From the NCBI GenBank assembly GCA_008931825.1, contig QXVZ01034626.1, positions 1 to 23,513 of the forward strand: a DNA stretch of 23,513 nucleotides, written 5' to 3'. Below the pieces are notes generated by a model, which did no database searches, was not told the DNA's origin, and saw only the letters and a program-made list of their open reading frames with translations. The DNA is from Phallusia fumigata (lineage: Eukaryota > Chordata > Ascidiacea > Phlebobranchia > Ascidiidae). Positions 18,417-23,513 of this stretch are shown piece after piece. The position numbers and the translations under genes were made by a program. How positions within the stretch are numbered: position 1 is the first letter of the stretch; each line of letters begins with the position of its first letter.

Positions 18417-18550
18417 AGGTGTTGCTTCTGTAACTAAAGTCTCAAACGTAACATAATCTGCTGTACTCTGTTTGCTAATTTCCACCAAAAACATACTGTA
18501 GTTCTCATTAACAAATAATTTAAAGAAACTATATTGCACTGTTCTTTTCT
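18417..18550 (-). other. Possible minus-strand 5' exon with strong donor, upstream of NAA30
   Basis: On the minus strand an open stretch reads VQYSFFKLFVNENYSMF and continues to TFETLVTEATP, then meets a perfect donor (CCT|GTAAGT, exon side ending at 18417). Joined to the acceptors just upstream of the NAA30 ATG it does not stay in frame. If real, it is more likely a 5' non-coding exon of NAA30 or a separate small gene. The upper boundary is uncertain. Confidence 0.25.
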
Positions 18551-18627
18551 GTTTCTAAATTATGTACATTTTGTGGCACCAAAGTGGTTTATAAATTGAC
18601 AGAAACAGTTGCAAATGGCTCTTTTAA

Positions 18628-18682
18628 TGCCTGAGGTTCTCCATGAGCGAAACCAATCTACATTCGCTGAGAGCCAGAGGCA
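18628..18682. other. Imperfect 55-nt hairpin
   Basis: The arm tgcctgaggttctccatgag is matched by cgctgagagccagaggca after a 15-base loop. Pairing runs tgcct/aggca, gg/cc, a wobble and tctc/gaga, then a bulge and agcg/cgct. It could be a small structured RNA or chance; no family is recognised. Confidence 0.2.
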
Positions 18683-20039
18683 CTTCAATAAAAGACTGAA
18701 CAACACCTGTCAACATCTTTTTTTAAAAAACATTAATCATAAACTTAATTTGCCTCCATCAACTTACACACACAAATCTTGATGACACAATTGCTACCAA
18801 TGAGGAACTTATTTTTTATCAGAGTCAGTTAATAACATTTCAGAAAGTATTTACATTTGACTTTTCATACACACTTATCAATCCTTGACTTGACACATAA
18901 AACAAGCAGAAAAAGTTTTTTAAACCAACACTAAAAAGTGAACTGAAGGAAAACAATGCGGAGATAAAACTTGATTAGGAAAACCGACTTATTGCAATGC
19001 TACATTCCAATTTTTTTACACAATATTACATTAACTTTATCCCGTGGCAAAATAAAGAAGAAAATAAAGTTATTTTTTTAAGTATTACTCAGTTTTAGCT
19101 AATGGTATGGGCAGAAATATATTGTATTTGACTAAAGTTTTATTTTTTAGTAGTTAATGTTAAATCTTTTGAGTTCAAAATTATAACCCTTTCCTTTTAC
19201 CCCTTTTAATTTTGGTTTACAATTTCCTCATTTTAGTGCACCACTGCTTCTAGCTATTTGATTTAGCTTCTTTCATAAAACCTCCCATGGCTCTTTAACC
19301 CATCTGTAAATCTTGAATAACCCAATATCTCCTTGTGCTTTACCACGATAAATACTGTTCATTTATCAGTTTTGTAATTATCCAAGTCATGGTTTGCAAA
19401 GGACTTGACTTTACTTAAGTGGAGTCACAATTTTGTTGCACAAAAGCAGCTTTAGAATAATTTGTCTTTCTGTAATAAACATATTTTATACTACCAAATA
19501 TTTTCGTCTGTCCTTTGTCAAATTTAACAATTGTTTAACTGCTAGGTTGCAGTAATGCGAATCAGCAAAAATGACGAACTTTAATTTGCCATACAGACCT
19601 AATTCCAGTTGCGTTTTAGCAAATGGTCAAATCACCGACCGCTAAGACGGACTTGGCCTAAACTGGCTGGATGAATGACTTTACTTGTGCTATACGCTTG
19701 TTTGCAAATTACAAACACCATTTTCTGAGTTTGGTTTTATTTGCCTTTTATGTTCTGACTTCGGTCTTATCAATCACAACTCAAGATATGAGTCAAGACT
19801 ATTTACAATGAATGACAATAAAATTGCGACAAACCCTTTCAATTTCACAAACGCTTACGCCAAAACTTCTCATAGTTTTATCATAGAGATCGTATATTAG
19901 TGAGTGATTTTTATTTCTATGAAATGCGTAAAATGCTAAAAATTGATTTTCGTTTTACCCAATAAACTACGCACTTTTGTAATGCGCTTTGCAGCAACCA
20001 TATTTTGTGGAAAAAATGTAAAACTAAAAACACACTGCA

Positions 20040-20245
20040 GGCCCATGAAAAGGGAAATGGTTTTGTGAACACCACCGAACTTTGCGGTGCCGGCCCACGC
20101 GCTCGGCGCGTGATCGTATATCCAAGGTCTTTTGAGCATCGCCATTATCGTGCAAAGACGGGGGCAACCGGATATTTTTCCGGAGTCTGGCCAACGTGTG
20201 CGACGTGTGCCCGTTGTTAAAGCGGGCAGTAGTGTTCGAGTGAGT
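20040..20245. promoter_or_regulatory. CpG-rich promoter-like patch with inverted repeats
   Basis: Clearly more GC- and CpG-rich than its surroundings. It contains a hairpin cacgcgc-tcg-gcgcgtg at 20096-20112, and an ETS-type inverted pair ccgga...tccgg at 20168-20183. A YY1-like ATGGCG lies on the minus strand near 20140-20145, and a plus-strand donor-like GTGAGT at 20240. It may drive NAA30 leftward, MDH1 rightward, or both through non-coding first exons (inference). Confidence 0.4.
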
Positions 20246-20460
20246 CTTAACATTGCTGTACTATTCGAACGTTATGGTTTAAACTACTGTACCACAAATT
20301 GCGTATTTGCACGTTGCTATGCAGTTGCTGATATTTGCAATGACAGCGCAAAACAGAACGCTTTGGTGTGCCTTTGGATAAGCGGGTCTTCTGTTTGTCA
20401 TCTTGTACTTCATGTATTTTTCTGTTGCAGTTGTGACATAGAGAATCGCCTGTTGAAGAA

Positions 20461-20478
20461 TCATGCCTGCAGGCATGA
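20461..20478. other. Perfect 18-bp palindrome
   Basis: TCATGCCTGCAGGCATGA equals its own reverse complement. Around it are two decamers, aatCATGcct and aggCATGact, two bases apart. Each fits the p53-family half-site RRRCWWGYYY with one mismatch. No function can be assigned from sequence alone. Confidence 0.6.
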
Positions 20479-20525
20479 CTTTTCGAAAATACCCGCTATT
20501 GTGATTCGTTGAAACCCAAAAATGG

Positions 20526-20546
20526 GGGCGTGTATAAGATACGCCC
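20526..20546. other. Short inverted repeat around a TATA-like string
   Basis: gggcgt at 20526-20531 is complementary to acgccc at 20541-20546, with gtataagat between them. Inner gtat/atac pairing can extend the structure. Confidence 0.3.
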
Positions 20547-20935
20547 ATATAGCGTACGTGTTAAGTTGTCCTTCAGACTCTGCACATGTTATGAAAGTAA
20601 TAAGCAGGTCAGAGGACTAAGCAAGAAGAGAGATTCGTCGNAGGTCAAATCAGAAACATTCCAGTTTTAAATAAATAATAGAGCGACTTATCTATGGCTA
20701 GGCACTAATCTATGGACAATATAAAACCATGCACACCGCGAATTGACATGAGATACTAGGGGCTCTGTCGATTTAGTGTTTATTTGCTTTGAGGTATCTA
20801 GGCTCTTGTTTTGTTGTAGGAACTGAAAACTGCCATCTGGTTAAACTGAAAATACGCACACCAGTCACCGCTATAGTTCACATCAAACCTACTTGAAACC
20901 CAATATGCTAAACTCTGCTCGTGCTTTTGTTTTAG

Positions 20936-21067
20936 GCCCAAGGTTCTTACAAGGTGGCGGAGGGTCTGCCCATCAGCGACGCTTCTCGTGCCAGAATGGA
21001 CGCTACTGCCAACGAGCTGATAGCCGAACGCAACGACGCGTTTGCGTTTCTACAGGAGTCAAGTTGA
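20936..21067 (+). CDS. mdh1: Isolated last exon of cytosolic malate dehydrogenase (44 codons with stop)
   Basis: After acceptor tttgttttag the phase-0 frame reads AQGSYKVAEGLPISDASRAR, later DATANELIAERNDAFAFLQ, and a TGA stop. This matches the C-terminus of animal MDH1 (VEGLPIND, then SAFEFLSS in human). It lies about 0.5 kb upstream of the MDH1 exons that should precede it. Adding it to those exons gives 337 residues, against 334 in human, with matching phase. Either the contig is misplaced or this is the tail of an upstream tandem paralogue. Its codons look more GC-rich at third positions than the other MDH1 exons. Confidence 0.9.
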   Translation, partial: AQGSYKVAEGLPISDASRARMDATANELIAERNDAFAFLQESS

Positions 21068-21460
21068 CTGGCCGGGCAGTCTCAACTGTAATCACCGCGA
21101 ATGCACCAACATCCTAAAAACCTTTGCCGTTTCGATCTTAAATAGTCATGTAAGTCATTAGTAGCCCAACTTGTTTCGAAGTTTATTAAGTCCACCAAAC
21201 TGTTCTTTCTCTAAATGGCGGTTGGATGGTTTTGTTTGTTGGTGCATTTGTTTCTAGGTGATAGTAATTAGGTGTCACGCGTTTTCTGTGACGTTTAATC
21301 AACGAACGTAATCCATAAGTATTGTATCACAATTTTACGCAAAGTTCCATAACGTAACTTTTTGTCTAGTTTAAGTTCCCAAACCTCGGCATATTTTGTG
21401 TCTGTTTCACCGCAACATGACTAATCACCATTCAATAACAACTTAATGAAAATCTTTTTT
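21068..21460 (+). other. Sequence after the stray MDH1 exon
   Basis: It should be the 3' untranslated and flanking region of that exon. No AATAAA is evident close to the stop. An ATGGCGG element and CpG-containing inverted pairs near 21215-21292 could alternatively be promoter elements for the MDH1 exons to the right. Confidence 0.35.
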
Positions 21461-21530
21461 NAGGACAGGCTTTCCATTTCAGTGGCCTACTTTGGTGTAT
21501 GCATAACAAATGAACTTGATTTTTTTTCAG

Positions 21531-21587
21531 ATAGGATTAAGGAATTTTTAATTCACTATTGCACAAGAACCCTTTTAAAACAATACC
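21531..21587 (+). promoter_or_regulatory. MDH1 5' untranslated exon after a strong acceptor
   Basis: The acceptor gattttttttcag ends at 21530, and the 60-base exon ends with the ATG itself at 21588-21590. A T-rich acceptor this close to the start codon fits a spliced-leader addition site or a short cis-spliced leader exon. Confidence 0.5.
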
Positions 21588-23248
<1,661 letters not shown>

Positions 23249-23513
23249 GTAGATAAAAATTTTTAAAGTTTTATGTGTTTAACCTACTGTACTTAAGTCA
23301 ATTGTGGAAAAATGTTACATGGTTAATTTATTATGAAGGATCACCATTTTTGGTTCTTTCTTAAGTGTTGGATGGTGTGATTAGTGCACTACTAAAATCT
23401 GCTGAACGCTGTATATGAGCAAAAATTTAAAAATAGTTTGAAGTTGGATACAAACATCATCAAACACTTTCTCTCTTTACTTCCTTATAAGTTTTATAAT
23501 GCAAGGTTTTTTT
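23249..23513 (+). other. Probable start of the last MDH1 intron
   Basis: AT-rich with T runs and no coding continuation. Reading on from PVHID gives a stop within six codons. No acceptor followed by the expected C-terminal exon is seen before the window ends. Confidence 0.5.

Larger units (their letters stand above)
18208..20641. other. Mostly non-coding region upstream of NAA30
   Basis: About 2.4 kb with no recognised gene. It holds a possible minus-strand non-coding exon ending at 18417, an imperfect hairpin at 18628-18682, the CpG-rich patch at 20040-20245, an 18-bp palindrome at 20461 and a small hairpin at 20526. It ends in an N at 20641. The stretch 18700-20000 is plain AT-rich sequence. 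Confidence 0.65.
20642..21460. other. 819-bp segment bounded by N on both sides, carrying a stray MDH1 exon
   Basis: This piece is isolated by single N characters at 20641 and 21461. It contains the last exon of a malate dehydrogenase at 20936-21067. Other contents are intron-like sequence before the exon and, after it, an ATGGCGG element at 21215-21221 and a gtcac/gtgac inverted pair at 21273-21292. It looks like a small contig placed in this spot. Confidence 0.7.

Noticed and set aside
19936-20253. 105-codon minus-strand open frame, with an internal ATGGCG start
   Set aside because: No family resemblance, low complexity of signal and overlap with a CpG-rich patch; likely a chance frame in GC-rich DNA.
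20461-20478. Claim of a functional p53 response element
   Set aside because: Each half-site has a mismatch and the spacing alone is weak evidence. Kept only as a palindrome worth testing.

Overview
The window is animal nuclear DNA. It is AT-rich and carries short GT-AG introns, long 3' ends and intergenic stretches without coding signal. It contains four conserved eukaryotic housekeeping genes. Small introns, possible 5' splice-leader acceptors and strong allelic divergence fit an invertebrate chordate such as an ascidian (Ciona-like). That placement is an inference, not something I can prove from the sequence.

Layout. (1) 121-4526, minus strand: the N-terminal part of a SRCAP/Domino-family Swi2/Snf2 chromatin remodeller, including its HSA domain. 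The gene runs off the left edge, and six of its exons appear twice. (2) 4626-7125: intergenic, with a GC-rich patch carrying an NRF1-type palindrome and a YY1-like ATGGCG element, probably a promoter lying between divergent genes. (3) 7298-14495, plus strand: USP7 (HAUSP) in 12 recognisable exons, from start codon to the conserved C-terminal tail. (4) 14496-16650: shared 3' intergenic DNA. (5) 16651-18207, minus strand: NAA30, the NatC catalytic subunit, complete in four exons and tail-to-tail with USP7. (6) 18208-21530: mostly non-coding. It has a second CpG-rich promoter-like patch near 20.1 kb, an 18-bp perfect palindrome, and an isolated last exon of a cytosolic malate dehydrogenase. (7) 21531-23248, plus strand: MDH1 exons 1-7, with the gene's expected last exon missing downstream inside the window.

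The main structural theme is the seven single N characters (2982, 10754, 11494, 12895, 20641, 21461, 23119). Four sit exactly between two near-identical copies of 115 bp to 1.77 kb. One (11494) coincides with a lost USP7 exon. Two (20641, 21461) bracket the small piece holding the stray MDH1 exon. The simplest reading is a scaffold from a highly heterozygous individual, in which allelic contig ends were laid in tandem and one small contig was misplaced. The genes themselves look intact once this is allowed for. After removing one copy of each duplicate, every exon phase I could check is consistent.

The genes are functionally independent: nucleosome remodelling or histone-variant exchange (SRCAP), deubiquitination (USP7), N-terminal acetylation (NAA30) and malate/oxaloacetate interconversion (MDH1). 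I found no mobile-element coding region, CRISPR array, rRNA or convincing tRNA.
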